In this document: piece after piece, positions 1 through 7,394 of the stretch | Layout: every line of letters starts with the position of its first letter | Position numbering within the stretch: the first letter of the stretch is position 1 | Assembly (NCBI GenBank): GCA_003132525.1 | Contig: PKXZ01000054.1 | Coordinates: 1,290-37,039, forward strand | DNA from: Candidatus Dormiibacterota bacterium | GTDB taxonomy: Bacteria; Chloroflexota; Dormibacteria; Aeolococcales; Aeolococcaceae | DNA: 35,750 nt | Reading direction: 5' to 3' | Translations under genes and position numbers: made by a program | The notes under the pieces: generated by a model | Told to the model about the DNA's origin: nothing | Seen by the model: only the letters and a program-made list of their open reading frames with translations | Database searches by the model: none

Positions 1-535
1 ACCAGACGATCAGCCCCACGATCGGGTCAAAGAGCCAGCCCAGCCCGCCGATGTTGATCAGCGAGTTGACCCCGACCGTGGCAACCAGCGACACGACGAA
101 CAGGATGGTCATCACCAGCGCCATGGCCCGTTGCCGCAAGAAGCTCCGCTGTCGAGCCCCGATCACCATGCCGAGCGAGAACTCCATCGACGTGAACAGG
201 CTGCTGCCGCTCCAGAGCAGACCGACAACGCCCACGATGCCGAAGAGTCCCGAGTAGTGGTGAACGCTGGCGAACGCCGACTTCAGCTCAGGAGCTGCGG
301 CCTTCGGGAAGAACGCGAGGATTGCGAGCAGCACGCTGTGCTGTGCGCCCTGTGATTGGGTCGCGAACCCGAGGATCGCGAGCAGCCCCAGGATCAGGGG
401 AAACATGCTGAGGAAGGCGTTGAATGCCAGGCCCGACGCGTAGTTGCCCGCCTGGCTCGAACCGAATACTGCAATCAACCGCCCGGGATACGTGTGTCCC
501 GCCCACGTGGCGATCGATGCGATGCGTTGCTTCAC
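1..535 (-). CDS. YihY/BrkB family inner-membrane protein (C-terminus cut by window edge)
   Basis: About 178 residues are readable from a GTG at 535; the rest lies beyond the left edge. The N-terminal part has the YihY/BrkB (formerly 'ribonuclease BN') pattern: an amphipathic lead, then a hydrophobic segment at about residues 35-57 containing LAFNAFLSMFPLILGLLAIL, then further membrane segments near 95-115 and 137-156. The family is a multi-pass membrane protein group of poorly defined function; early links to tRNA processing were withdrawn. GTG 535 is the only good start, because the frame stays open into the preceding gene with no better codon. It lies 37 bases after the ThyX-like gene on the same strand, so cotranscription is possible. 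Family call is firm; function is unknown. Confidence 0.8.
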   Translation of the reverse strand, partial: MKQRIASIATWAGHTYPGRLIAVFGSSQAGNYASGLAFNAFLSMFPLILGLLAILGFATQSQGAQHSVLLAILAFFPKAAAPELKSAFASVHHYSGLFGIVGVVGLLWSGSSLFTSMEFSLGMVIGARQRSFLRQRAMALVMTILFVVSLVATVGVNSLINIGGLGWLFDPIVGLIVW

Positions 536-572
536 GCGATCAGATTGACATGAGGTACCGGACGGCGCGACG

Positions 573-2156
573 CTAATCGGTCGCTGCGGTGCTCGCGGCT
601 TCCGCGACATAGCGCGGGAGGTGCACGTCGTCCGAGCCCGCAAATCGCATCGCGCCGGCGACCAGGTGATGGCCGGCGACCTCGTCGATGAGCCGGAGCA
701 TCTCCTGGCAGATCTGCCGGTAGCTCGGGTGACCCTGTGGCGATGTGCGCAGCTCGACCATGTGCATCGCCTCGCGCGCGTTGAGCTTGATCAGATAACG
801 CATGCGGTGACCAAGGGTCACGAGGTAGCCGGCCTGCTGCGGGAAGGCATCGACGATCTCGCGGTATGCGGCTTCGGCCTCGCGAACGGCGACATGCCAT
901 CGCTCTCCGAGCCCTGCGTCGACGATCGCGTCCGGCACCTCATAGCCGAGTGACGGGGTCAGCTCCTGCCACTGCACCGTGAGCATGCGATGGCGTTGCA
1001 GGTCGCGGAACGCGCCGTAGTCGGAGATGACCTCGAAGGTGTAGTCGCAGTGCTCGAAGCCGCGTCCGGGACGATGCCGCCGGTTGCCTCGATGCCCGAC
1101 CGCGGCGGTGAACAGCGCCGCCCGGCGCGAGTCCGACAGGGGTCGCACCGCGGCGAGCAGGCGCTCCTCCGACGCGTGCGAGTACGGGAAGAGGGCGGAG
1201 GCAAGGATGCGCTCCTCGCCATCCCCGTCCCAGTCGACCAGGGTCACACCGGGTGGCCCCCACTCGGTCTCGGGCGCAAGAAGGTCGGCGTCACTCACGA
1301 GCGAGGCTGCGGTCTCACGCAGGTAGTCGACCCACACGCCACCTCGATCGGGGCGGTCGAGCCGGGTCAGGAACTCGGGGATCAACTTCTGCAGCTCGCT
1401 GTTGACCAGCTCCGCGTATGCCCGGGCCTCGGGCAGGGGATGAGCGCGCAGACGGAGGACGAGCTGCTCGTACGCCTGCGGCGAGGCGAACATGCCGACG
1501 TTGCTCACCGTCCCCGCCGGCAGCAGGCCCCGCATCAGGTCGAGCGCCAGCGCCCGGATCGCTCTTTTGCGCGCGCCGGCGTCTGCCTCCGCCGGCAGGG
1601 TCTCGTCGAGGTGCCTGGTGAGCGGCTCGCGCAACTCCGTGTAGGTGTCAAAGAGCATGTCCATCGCCCTGACGTAGGTCGCCCCGAGCGGCGACGCAAG
1701 CACGTCGCGATCACGGAGGTAGCGGTAGTGGCCGTCACGGCGGTCCGTGTAGGGGATGTAGCGCGTCGACTGTTCCAGGTAGGCCGCGAGCCGCCCCCAC
1801 TCGATTGCCTTGGCAAGCGGCTGGGAGACCTGCTCGCAGGCGAGGTGCACTCCCGCCAGCTGCGCGACCGAGTCGTCGCCATACTCGGCGAGCACGCGGC
1901 CGAACAGATCCGACGCGCGTGCGCGACCGGCGTCTGCGGCGGTCGCCTCGATTGGGCCGGTGCCGGTGAGGAACTCGTCGACGAGGAGCCGGCGCAGGCT
2001 CTTCGAGCTGCGGCTGTATCGCGCGAACAGCGCCGCTGCGGTCACCTGGGGAAGATTGGTGAGGGCGAACACAGGACGATCGAGGTTGGTGACATGCGGT
2101 GCGAGCAGCTGCTGCTCCTCCGCGGTGAAGGGTTCGACGTAGTAGTCCGCGATCAT
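573..2156 (-). CDS. Tandem-domain ThyX-like protein (FAD-dependent thymidylate synthase family)
   Basis: 527 residues, about twice the length of an ordinary ThyX, and read here as two ThyX-like halves (about 1-270 and 310-520). ThyX makes dTMP from dUMP with methylenetetrahydrofolate, FAD and NADPH; its signature is RHR, seven residues, then S-x-R-Y. The first half keeps the tail (EQSTRY at 128-133) but has W-G-R where RHR should be. The second half keeps RHR (388-390) but has Glu398 where the Ser should be. One complete site per chain is therefore doubtful; the two halves may complement each other, or the protein may have another role. Start ATG 2156 is chosen because a TAGAGT hexamer ends 7 bases upstream; the open frame extends further but only across the divergent promoter and gene. 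No thyA is visible in the window. Confidence 0.75.
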   Translation of the reverse strand: MIADYYVEPFTAEEQQLLAPHVTNLDRPVFALTNLPQVTAAALFARYSRSSKSLRRLLVDEFLTGTGPIEATAADAGRARASDLFGRVLAEYGDDSVAQLAGVHLACEQVSQPLAKAIEWGRLAAYLEQSTRYIPYTDRRDGHYRYLRDRDVLASPLGATYVRAMDMLFDTYTELREPLTRHLDETLPAEADAGARKRAIRALALDLMRGLLPAGTVSNVGMFASPQAYEQLVLRLRAHPLPEARAYAELVNSELQKLIPEFLTRLDRPDRGGVWVDYLRETAASLVSDADLLAPETEWGPPGVTLVDWDGDGEERILASALFPYSHASEERLLAAVRPLSDSRRAALFTAAVGHRGNRRHRPGRGFEHCDYTFEVISDYGAFRDLQRHRMLTVQWQELTPSLGYEVPDAIVDAGLGERWHVAVREAEAAYREIVDAFPQQAGYLVTLGHRMRYLIKLNAREAMHMVELRTSPQGHPSYRQICQEMLRLIDEVAGHHLVAGAMRFAGSDDVHLPRYVAEAASTAATD

Positions 2157-2163
2157 CGACGCA

Positions 2164-2169
2164 ACTCTA
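2164..2169 (-). promoter_or_regulatory. Putative -10 element (TAGAGT) for the ThyX-like gene
   Basis: TAGAGT on the minus strand ends 7 bases before ATG 2156, the spacing expected if transcription starts at or next to the start codon (leaderless mRNA). No Shine-Dalgarno sequence and no convincing -35 are seen. Confidence 0.4.
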
Positions 2170-2219
2170 CGGATCGGCGCGGTCAGCCAGCGCCCGGTGG
2201 AGCGGTCCGCGATCTCGTC

Positions 2220-2225
2220 TACAAT
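2220..2225 (+). promoter_or_regulatory. Putative -10 element (TACAAT) for the GlcF-like gene
   Basis: TACAAT, one mismatch from TATAAT, ends 9 bases before ATG 2235. There is no Shine-Dalgarno sequence in the 78-base divergent intergenic region, so a leaderless or very short-leader transcript is likely. No clear -35. Confidence 0.5.
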
Positions 2226-2234
2226 CCGGGCCCA

Positions 2235-3545
2235 ATGGCCGGTGCCGCCGTCCCGACCCCCCGCTTCCTTGCTGACGTCTACGAGGCGGCAAGCGAGTGC
2301 AACAAGTGCTCGCTCTGCCAGGCTACGTGCCCCGCCTACGTCGTCAATCCCGTGGAATGGGAAACGGCCCGCGGGCGCATCGCGCTGATCCGCGACGCGA
2401 TGGAGGGCCGCCTCGAGCTGCGCGACATCGCCGACGGGCCGCTCTCCACCTGCCTCACCTGCGACAACTGCGTCGCCGCCTGCGCACCGCGCGTTCCCAC
2501 CGGGCACATCGTGAGTCGCGCGCGCCAGGAGCTCCACGCGCAGGAGGGGTACCCCTGGGCGCAGTCCTTCGCGCTGCGCACCGTGCTCCCGCGACCAGGC
2601 GCGCTGCGTGCGCTCCACGGGTTCGCGCGCTTCACACGGCGCACTGGGCTGTACGGTCTCGCCCGCCGCACCGGGCTGCTCTCATGGCTCGGCACCGTCG
2701 GCGCGCTCGCCGAGCAGGGCGGCCCACCGCCGGACCGCACTGTCTACCAGATGCTCGGTGACCTGCCCGAGCCCGCCCAGCCGGTTCGCGGAACCGTGGC
2801 GATGCTGGTGTGCTGCCTGTCGAATCTCACGGCACCCGAGGCGACCGAGGCGACGATTCGCGTGCTCCTCGCGTCGGGGTACGACGTCCATGTCCCCCAA
2901 CTCGGGTGCAGCGGTCTGCCCGCGCGCACGCTCGGCGACCGCGACGCGATGGTGGACATGGCAATCAAGAACACTGCCGTGCTGAACACGCTCGAGGTCG
3001 ATGCGTACATCGGCGACACCGCGTCCTGCACCGAGCACTACCGCGAATACGGGAGCATCGCCGGAGACGATCGTCAGGTCGGCCCGCGTGCCCGGGAGAT
3101 CGCGCACCACACCGCGCTGGCGAGTGATTTCCTCGATCGCAACGGGGTGCGCGGCGCACTCGGTCCGCTGCGCTGGCGCGTCACCATCGACGAGCCGTGC
3201 GCGCTGCCGATCGACGGTCCCGAGCGCGGCGCGATGCTGCGCCTGCTCGAGCAGATCCCGCACCTCGAGGTCGCGCCGCTGAATGAACGCGCGATGTGCT
3301 GTGGCGGCGCGGGCACATACTTCGCCCGTCAGCCGGAGCGCAGCGAGACGATCCTGCGTCGCAAGTTCGAGAACATCCGGGCAAGCGGCGCGGAGATCGT
3401 GGTCACCGAGAACATCTCGTGCCTGCTGCAACTTCGCGCCGGCGCCGCGCGGTACGCACCGGACGTCAAGGTGATGCACATCATGGAGGTCATGCTCGCC
3501 TCCCTCCAGGGTGCCGAGCGCCGCCGCGCAGTGCTCACCGCCTAA
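2235..3545 (+). CDS. GlcF-like (Fe-S)-binding oxidoreductase subunit
   Basis: 436 residues. Two 4Fe-4S motifs of the CxxCxxCxxxC type lie at C22/C25/C28/C32 and C73/C76/C79/C83. They are followed by two heterodisulfide-reductase-type CCG domains. The second is canonical (DEPCALP, MCCGGAGTYFA, then TENISCLLQL). In the first, the usual CCG is altered to GCSG (QLGCSGLP), so its cluster or cofactor binding may differ. The layout matches GlcF, the iron-sulfur subunit that takes electrons from a flavin-linked glycolate, lactate or similar 2-hydroxy-acid dehydrogenase at the membrane. No GlcD/GlcE-type partner lies within the window, so the substrate cannot be assigned. ATG 2235 is selected by the TACAAT box and by family alignment. 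The gene meets hemQ tail to tail with a 4-base overlap at the stops. Confidence 0.85.
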   Translation: MAGAAVPTPRFLADVYEAASECNKCSLCQATCPAYVVNPVEWETARGRIALIRDAMEGRLELRDIADGPLSTCLTCDNCVAACAPRVPTGHIVSRARQELHAQEGYPWAQSFALRTVLPRPGALRALHGFARFTRRTGLYGLARRTGLLSWLGTVGALAEQGGPPPDRTVYQMLGDLPEPAQPVRGTVAMLVCCLSNLTAPEATEATIRVLLASGYDVHVPQLGCSGLPARTLGDRDAMVDMAIKNTAVLNTLEVDAYIGDTASCTEHYREYGSIAGDDRQVGPRAREIAHHTALASDFLDRNGVRGALGPLRWRVTIDEPCALPIDGPERGAMLRLLEQIPHLEVAPLNERAMCCGGAGTYFARQPERSETILRRKFENIRASGAEIVVTENISCLLQLRAGAARYAPDVKVMHIMEVMLASLQGAERRRAVLTA

Positions 3546-4291
3546 CCGAGGGCGGACAGCACCTCGTCGACGTCCATGGCGATGCAGGTGAACGACGGCA
3601 CGTCACGGACCGTGTGCGTCGAAGCCTCGCTGCCGCGCATCTCGTGCACGAGGTCGAGGAAGTCGGCCACGGAGTCGCTCTCGAACGCAACCACGAACTC
3701 CTGATCGTCGAGACCAAATGAGTACGTGGTGTTGATCTTCACGCCCGGATATTTGTGGCCCATGGCGATGTGCTCGCTCATCTGCCGCTGCCGCTCATCG
3801 GCGCTCAGCCGGTACCACGCGCGAGTTTTCACGAACGGGTATACGAACAGGTAGCGGCGGCCGGTGGGAGCGATCACCAGCCGGTTGCTCCTCCCCTCCT
3901 GGTTCTCATGCCGGTGCTTCTCGACATACATGCTCTGCTTGGTCATCGAGAAGTAGCTGTACGGCGAGTCCAGGTACGCGGCCATCCGGGTGCGGTTGAG
4001 ACGGGAGGACAACTCGTGGAGATCGTCGATCCGCTCGCTGACCAGCCAGAGCAGGAAGTCGGCGTCGCCACGCGTGCCCACCGTGCTGTACGAGCGGATA
4101 AGCACTCCCTCCCGGTCGCCGATCTCGCGAACCAGCGCAGCCACCTCCTCACGATCGGCGGCGCGCTCCGTCGCGGGTCGCAGCCGCCACTCGGGACGCA
4201 CGCGATAGAACGCGAAGCGGATGTGCTGGCGCGCAGTGGGCACCGGTGCGGTCGCATCGCGGACGGTGAGCGGCGCGGTCACCTCGGACAT
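3542..4291 (-). CDS. hemQ: Coproheme decarboxylase (chlorite dismutase family)
   Basis: 249 residues. HemQ removes two propionate carboxyls from coproheme III with H2O2, giving heme b as the last step of the coproporphyrin-dependent pathway of Gram-positive-type bacteria. Visible family features are the YPFVK segment (the Y-P-x-x-K pair holding the radical-forming Tyr and its Lys), a His within MSEHIAMGHKYPGVKINTTY where the proximal heme ligand is expected, and the following SFGLDDQEFVVAFE strand. A true chlorite dismutase is less likely given the HemQ-like Y-P-x-x-K motif and the lineage. Other heme genes are not in the window. ATG 4291 lies 9 bases after a TACGAT box, and the next gene upstream on this strand ends at 4336, so the gene seems to have its own promoter. 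Confidence 0.88.
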   Translation of the reverse strand: MSEVTAPLTVRDATAPVPTARQHIRFAFYRVRPEWRLRPATERAADREEVAALVREIGDREGVLIRSYSTVGTRGDADFLLWLVSERIDDLHELSSRLNRTRMAAYLDSPYSYFSMTKQSMYVEKHRHENQEGRSNRLVIAPTGRRYLFVYPFVKTRAWYRLSADERQRQMSEHIAMGHKYPGVKINTTYSFGLDDQEFVVAFESDSVADFLDLVHEMRGSEASTHTVRDVPSFTCIAMDVDEVLSALG

Positions 4292-4300
4292 GGCGCGGTC

Positions 4301-4306
4301 ATCGTA
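4301..4306 (-). promoter_or_regulatory. Putative -10 element (TACGAT) for hemQ
   Basis: TACGAT on the minus strand ends 9 bases before hemQ ATG 4291. No Shine-Dalgarno sequence lies between, suggesting a leaderless or near-leaderless transcript. Confidence 0.45.
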
Positions 4307-4335
4307 CCCCGCTGCATCAGCCGGGAGGATCCGGG

Positions 4336-4884
4336 TCAGTCCCCGGCGTACGAAGCCTCGGCCAGGGCGCGCTTGCGGAGCAGGCGTTGCTCCCGGCGGA
4401 CCCGGGCTTCCGCCTGGCGCCGCCGGTCTTCATCGGTGACCGCGATGACCTTGGCGACCTCGGCCGGTCTGCCATCCTGGTCGAGGCCCACGTAGACGAG
4501 GTGCGCGCTGGCCACGTGCAGCTTCTCGCCCGACGGGATCCGCTCCACATCGACGCGCACGCTGATCTCCATCGACGTGTGGTGCGCGTCGTTGACACGC
4601 GCGTGCACGGTGAGCAGGTCGCCGATGTAGACCGGGGCGAGGAAGCTCATCTCGTCCATGGTCGCGGTCACGACCCGTCGCCGCGCGTGCTTGATGGCGG
4701 CGATCCCCGCGGCGGTGTCGACGAGACGCATGATCGTCCCGCCATGCACGTAGCCCGAGTTGTTGGCATGCTCGATCTCCATCGCGACTGACAGGAGCGT
4801 CTCCGACTCCGACGTCGGTCGCGGTGTGAGATCCACGTTGCTGTACAGGCTGTGGCGGTCCTCGCGCGAGCGGATGAAGTCCAT
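4336..4884 (-). CDS. Acyl-CoA thioesterase, hotdog fold (YciA/BFIT type)
   Basis: 182 residues with one hotdog domain at about 25-135. The motif NNSGYVHGGTIMRLVDTAAG carries the HGG turn and the acidic residue on the central helix (here Asp) typical of acyl-CoA hydrolases. A second typical strand reads MDEMSFLAPVYIGDLL. The C-terminal 40 residues are a charged Arg/Glu-rich helix (RRRQAEARVRREQRLLRKRA). The family hydrolyses acyl-CoA to free acid and CoA in the cytoplasm; chain-length specificity cannot be read here. ATG 4884 shares one base with the TGA of the upstream amidohydrolase (TGATG), so translation is coupled. It is the last gene of the receiver-amidohydrolase-thioesterase operon. 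Confidence 0.85.
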   Translation of the reverse strand: MDFIRSREDRHSLYSNVDLTPRPTSESETLLSVAMEIEHANNSGYVHGGTIMRLVDTAAGIAAIKHARRRVVTATMDEMSFLAPVYIGDLLTVHARVNDAHHTSMEISVRVDVERIPSGEKLHVASAHLVYVGLDQDGRPAEVAKVIAVTDEDRRRQAEARVRREQRLLRKRALAEASYAGD

Positions 4885-6077
4885 CAGCCGAGTACGTCGA
4901 GACTGGCGCGGACGAGGGTTTCGACGCCGACCGGCAATGCCGCTTCGTCGATGTCGAAGTACGCGCTGTGATGCGGCGGCACCGGACCGCGCTCGGGGTG
5001 CCCGGCGCCCACCAGGAAGTAGCACCCCGGCGCTCGCTCGAGGAAGCAGGCGACGTCGTCGCCGACCGTGATCGGCACCGCGATGTCCACGTGATCCTCG
5101 CCGACTGTGGCCGCCGCGGCGCGATGGACGAGGTCGGCCGTCGCTGCGTCGGATACGACCGGCGGGCAGCCCGTGCCCCGCAGGAACTTGGCCTCGGCGC
5201 CGTATCCGCTGGCCACCGCAGTGGCGATCTCGCCAACTCGTTGCAGCAAACGCTCACGTTCGCTCGGATCGATGGCGCGAGTCGTGCCGAGCAACTCGGC
5301 GGAGTCGGCGATGACGTTGAAGGCAGTGCCGGCGGTCACGCGGCCGATGGTGATCACCGCAGGCGAGAACGGCGACGTCTCGCGGCTGATGATCGACTGG
5401 ATGGCGAGGATCACCTGCGCGGTGACGACCACCGGGTCGATCGTCGTGTGGGGCATGCCGCCATGGCCGCCGCGGCCCTGGATCGTCACCGAGAAGCTGT
5501 CCGCACTTCCAAAGATAACGCCAGACTTGACAGCAACTCGACCGGTCTCCAGCGGAGCCCAGAGATGGATCCCGAGCACGCGGTCGACGCCGTCGGCGGC
5601 GCCGTCGGCGATCATCGGCATCGCTCCCGACGCGATCTCCTCGGCCGGCTGGAAGCAGAGGCGCAGGCGTCCTGACCAGCTGTCGCGGAGCCCGACCAGG
5701 GCTGTCGCAGCGCCAAGTGCCACTGCGACGTGTCCATCGTGTCCGCAGGCGTGCATCACACCCTCGACCTCGGAGCGGGCCACGCGGCCGTCGCCGCGCT
5801 CGACGATGGGCAGCGCGTCCATGTCGGCGCGGAGCATCAATGTTGGACCCGCTTTCCCGCTGTCGAGGTCCGCGGTCACACCGGTCCCACCCACGCCGGC
5901 ACGCACCGTGAAACCGAGGCCTGCGCTGCGCTCGGCGACCAGCTCCGCCGTGTGGTTCTCCTCGAGTGACAGCTCGGGATGCCGGTGGAGCACGCGCCTG
6001 GTGTCGGTGACCTCCTCGCGAGTCCGGTCCACCTCGGCCCGAATGCGAGCCTCGAGGTCCACTGCGACCCCGCTCAC
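4884..6077 (-). CDS. M20 family metallo-amidohydrolase (N-acyl amino acid hydrolase type)
   Basis: 397 residues, full length for the IAA-amino acid/hippurate/N-acetyl-diaminopimelate hydrolase group. The family order of motifs is intact: RRVLHRHPE near residue 30, LRADMDALPI near 80, HACGHDGH near 110 (metal ligands), QPAEE near 145 (general base and metal ligand), an inserted dimerisation domain with GRGGHGGMPH, and a closing HHSAYFDIDE with the last metal-ligand His. These enzymes remove an acyl group from an N-acyl amino acid in the cytoplasm using two metal ions; the exact substrate is not predictable. The start is GTG 6077, overlapping the upstream TGA as GTGA, and its stop is fused to the thioesterase start, so it is the middle gene of a tightly coupled three-gene operon. 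Confidence 0.9.
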   Translation of the reverse strand: MSGVAVDLEARIRAEVDRTREEVTDTRRVLHRHPELSLEENHTAELVAERSAGLGFTVRAGVGGTGVTADLDSGKAGPTLMLRADMDALPIVERGDGRVARSEVEGVMHACGHDGHVAVALGAATALVGLRDSWSGRLRLCFQPAEEIASGAMPMIADGAADGVDRVLGIHLWAPLETGRVAVKSGVIFGSADSFSVTIQGRGGHGGMPHTTIDPVVVTAQVILAIQSIISRETSPFSPAVITIGRVTAGTAFNVIADSAELLGTTRAIDPSERERLLQRVGEIATAVASGYGAEAKFLRGTGCPPVVSDAATADLVHRAAAATVGEDHVDIAVPITVGDDVACFLERAPGCYFLVGAGHPERGPVPPHHSAYFDIDEAALPVGVETLVRASLDVLG

Positions 6078-6427
6078 GACGCGGCTGCGGAGCCTGCGCC
6101 GGATCGGAGCAGCGCGACAGACTGAATCGAACCGTTGTTGACGACGCGGGTTGCGCCCGCCGCTCGCGCCCGGCGGCGGAGCTCCAGCTCACCGTGGTGT
6201 GAGAAACCGATGATCTCGAGCCCCGGTCGCTCGCCACGCAGACGCTGGATCAGCGCGAGCCGAGGCTCGATGGCGCTGTTGAGATCGATGAAAACCACGG
6301 CCGCGTCGGGGATCGCGTCGCCCTTCACCAGCACCGCATTGCCGCCGGCGCGGCGCATCGTGGTGCTCAGCTGGCTGGCGAACATGAGGTCGTCACTGAC
6401 CAGCGCGACCGTGCCCGGTGAGCCCAT
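6074..6427 (-). CDS. Stand-alone atypical response-regulator receiver domain
   Basis: 117 residues, a single receiver-like fold with no output domain. The acidic pair (VSDDLMF) and a candidate phospho-acceptor Asp (VVFIDLNSA) are present, and Ser in IIGFSHHGE takes the Thr/Ser switch position. The conserved Lys near the last strand is not seen; the segment reads ATRVVNNGSIQ. It may therefore be a phosphorylation-independent receiver or a decoy domain. ATG 6427 is preferred over ATG 6439/6436 because a TATGAT hexamer covers those upstream codons and ends 7 bases before 6427. The gene is first in the operon with the amidohydrolase (GTGA overlap). No histidine kinase is in the window. Confidence 0.6.
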   Translation of the reverse strand: MGSPGTVALVSDDLMFASQLSTTMRRAGGNAVLVKGDAIPDAAVVFIDLNSAIEPRLALIQRLRGERPGLEIIGFSHHGELELRRRARAAGATRVVNNGSIQSVALLRSGAGSAAAS

Positions 6428-6434
6428 GCCGCCC

Positions 6435-6440
6435 ATCATA
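6435..6440 (-). promoter_or_regulatory. Putative -10 element (TATGAT) for the receiver-amidohydrolase-thioesterase operon
   Basis: TATGAT, one mismatch from consensus, ends 7 bases before ATG 6427 on the minus strand. It overlaps the in-frame ATG codons at 6439 and 6436, which argues that these are not used. No ribosome binding site is seen. Confidence 0.5.
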
Positions 6441-6514
6441 GGTGCGAGGGGCGCCCGCCCTCGGGCAGACTGCGCCACGCGGCCGGCCACCTGGTGAGAG
6501 ACCAATGCCGCGGC

Positions 6515-6521
6515 AAAGGAG
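6515..6521 (+). promoter_or_regulatory. Shine-Dalgarno site of the hydroxyacyl-CoA dehydrogenase gene
   Basis: AAAGGAG with a 6-base spacer before ATG 6528. This is one of the few strong ribosome binding sites in the window and fixes the start codon. Confidence 0.7.
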
Positions 6522-6527
6522 TGCGAC

Positions 6528-7376
6528 ATGGAGATCGGGAGCGTCGGGATCATCGGCGCCGGCCTGATGGGCTCGGGGATCGCCGAGGTGTGCGCCCGCA
6601 ATGGGATCCGGACGCTGGTGACCGAGTCCGGACCCGAGCAGCTGGCCGCGGGTCAGCGTCGGGTGAACGCATCGCTCGAGCGCGGGCGCACGACCGGGAA
6701 GCTCTCCGACGAGGACGTCGAGCGGATCAACGGACTGCTCACCTTCACGCCGCGGCTCGAGGACTTTGGTGAGTGCGATTTCTGCGTCGAGGCGATCGTC
6801 GAGCAACTGCCCGCGAAGGTCTCGCTCTTCCAGCAGCTCGACCACATCGTCTCCGAGAACGCGATTCTCACGACCAACACGTCCGCGCTTCCGATCATCG
6901 AGATCGCGCGCGCAACCCGGCGGCCCGACCGGGTCATCGGCACGCACTTTTTCAACCCCGCGCCGGTCATGAAGCTGATCGAGGTCGTGCGCAGCATCGC
7001 AACGAGCGACGAGACCCTCGAGGAAACCCGCGCGTTGGGTGAGCGCCTCGGCAAGCGAATCATCGTCGCCCAGGATCGCGGCGGCTTCATCGTCAACCTG
7101 CTCCTGATCCCGTTTCTCACGCACGCGATCCGGCTCTACGAATCGGGGTTCGCCACGCGCGAGGACATCGATGAAGGGATGCGGCTCGGCTGCGGGCATC
7201 CCATGGGTCCCCTCCAGCTGCTCGACTACATCGGTCTCGACACCGCGATGTTTGTCTGCGAATCGCTCTACGAGGAATATGCGAACAGCGACTTCGCGCC
7301 GCCGCCATTGCTGCGCCGCATGGTGTCCGCGGGTTACCTCGGCAGGAAGAGCGGGCGCGGCTTCTACGAGTACTGA
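6528..7376 (+). CDS. 3-hydroxyacyl-CoA (3-hydroxybutyryl-CoA) dehydrogenase
   Basis: 282 residues, the normal length of the short monofunctional enzyme. The NAD-binding Rossmann motif VGIIGAGLMGSGIAE opens the protein. Further family marks are TNTSALPI, the strand HFFNPAPVMKLIEVV that precedes the C-terminal domain, GFIVNLLL near residue 190, and the closing GRKSGRGFYEY. It interconverts 3-hydroxyacyl-CoA and 3-oxoacyl-CoA with NAD(P), in beta-oxidation, butyrate/PHB metabolism or phenylacetate breakdown; the window does not tell which. No thiolase or crotonase lies next to it. The upstream neighbour is divergent and the downstream neighbour convergent (18-base gap), so it is monocistronic. 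Confidence 0.92.
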   Translation: MEIGSVGIIGAGLMGSGIAEVCARNGIRTLVTESGPEQLAAGQRRVNASLERGRTTGKLSDEDVERINGLLTFTPRLEDFGECDFCVEAIVEQLPAKVSLFQQLDHIVSENAILTTNTSALPIIEIARATRRPDRVIGTHFFNPAPVMKLIEVVRSIATSDETLEETRALGERLGKRIIVAQDRGGFIVNLLLIPFLTHAIRLYESGFATREDIDEGMRLGCGHPMGPLQLLDYIGLDTAMFVCESLYEEYANSDFAPPPLLRRMVSAGYLGRKSGRGFYEY

Positions 7377-7394
7377 GCCCGGTCGATCGTTGCG

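Noticed and set aside
990-2234. Long upstream extension of the GlcF-like reading frame
   Set aside because: This part is antisense to the ThyX-like gene and has no recognisable protein features; the TACAAT box and family N-terminus place the start at 2235.
2157-2618. N-terminal extension of the ThyX-like frame by 154 codons
   Set aside because: It is antisense to the GlcF-like gene and lacks ThyX similarity; a -10-like box sits right before ATG 2156.
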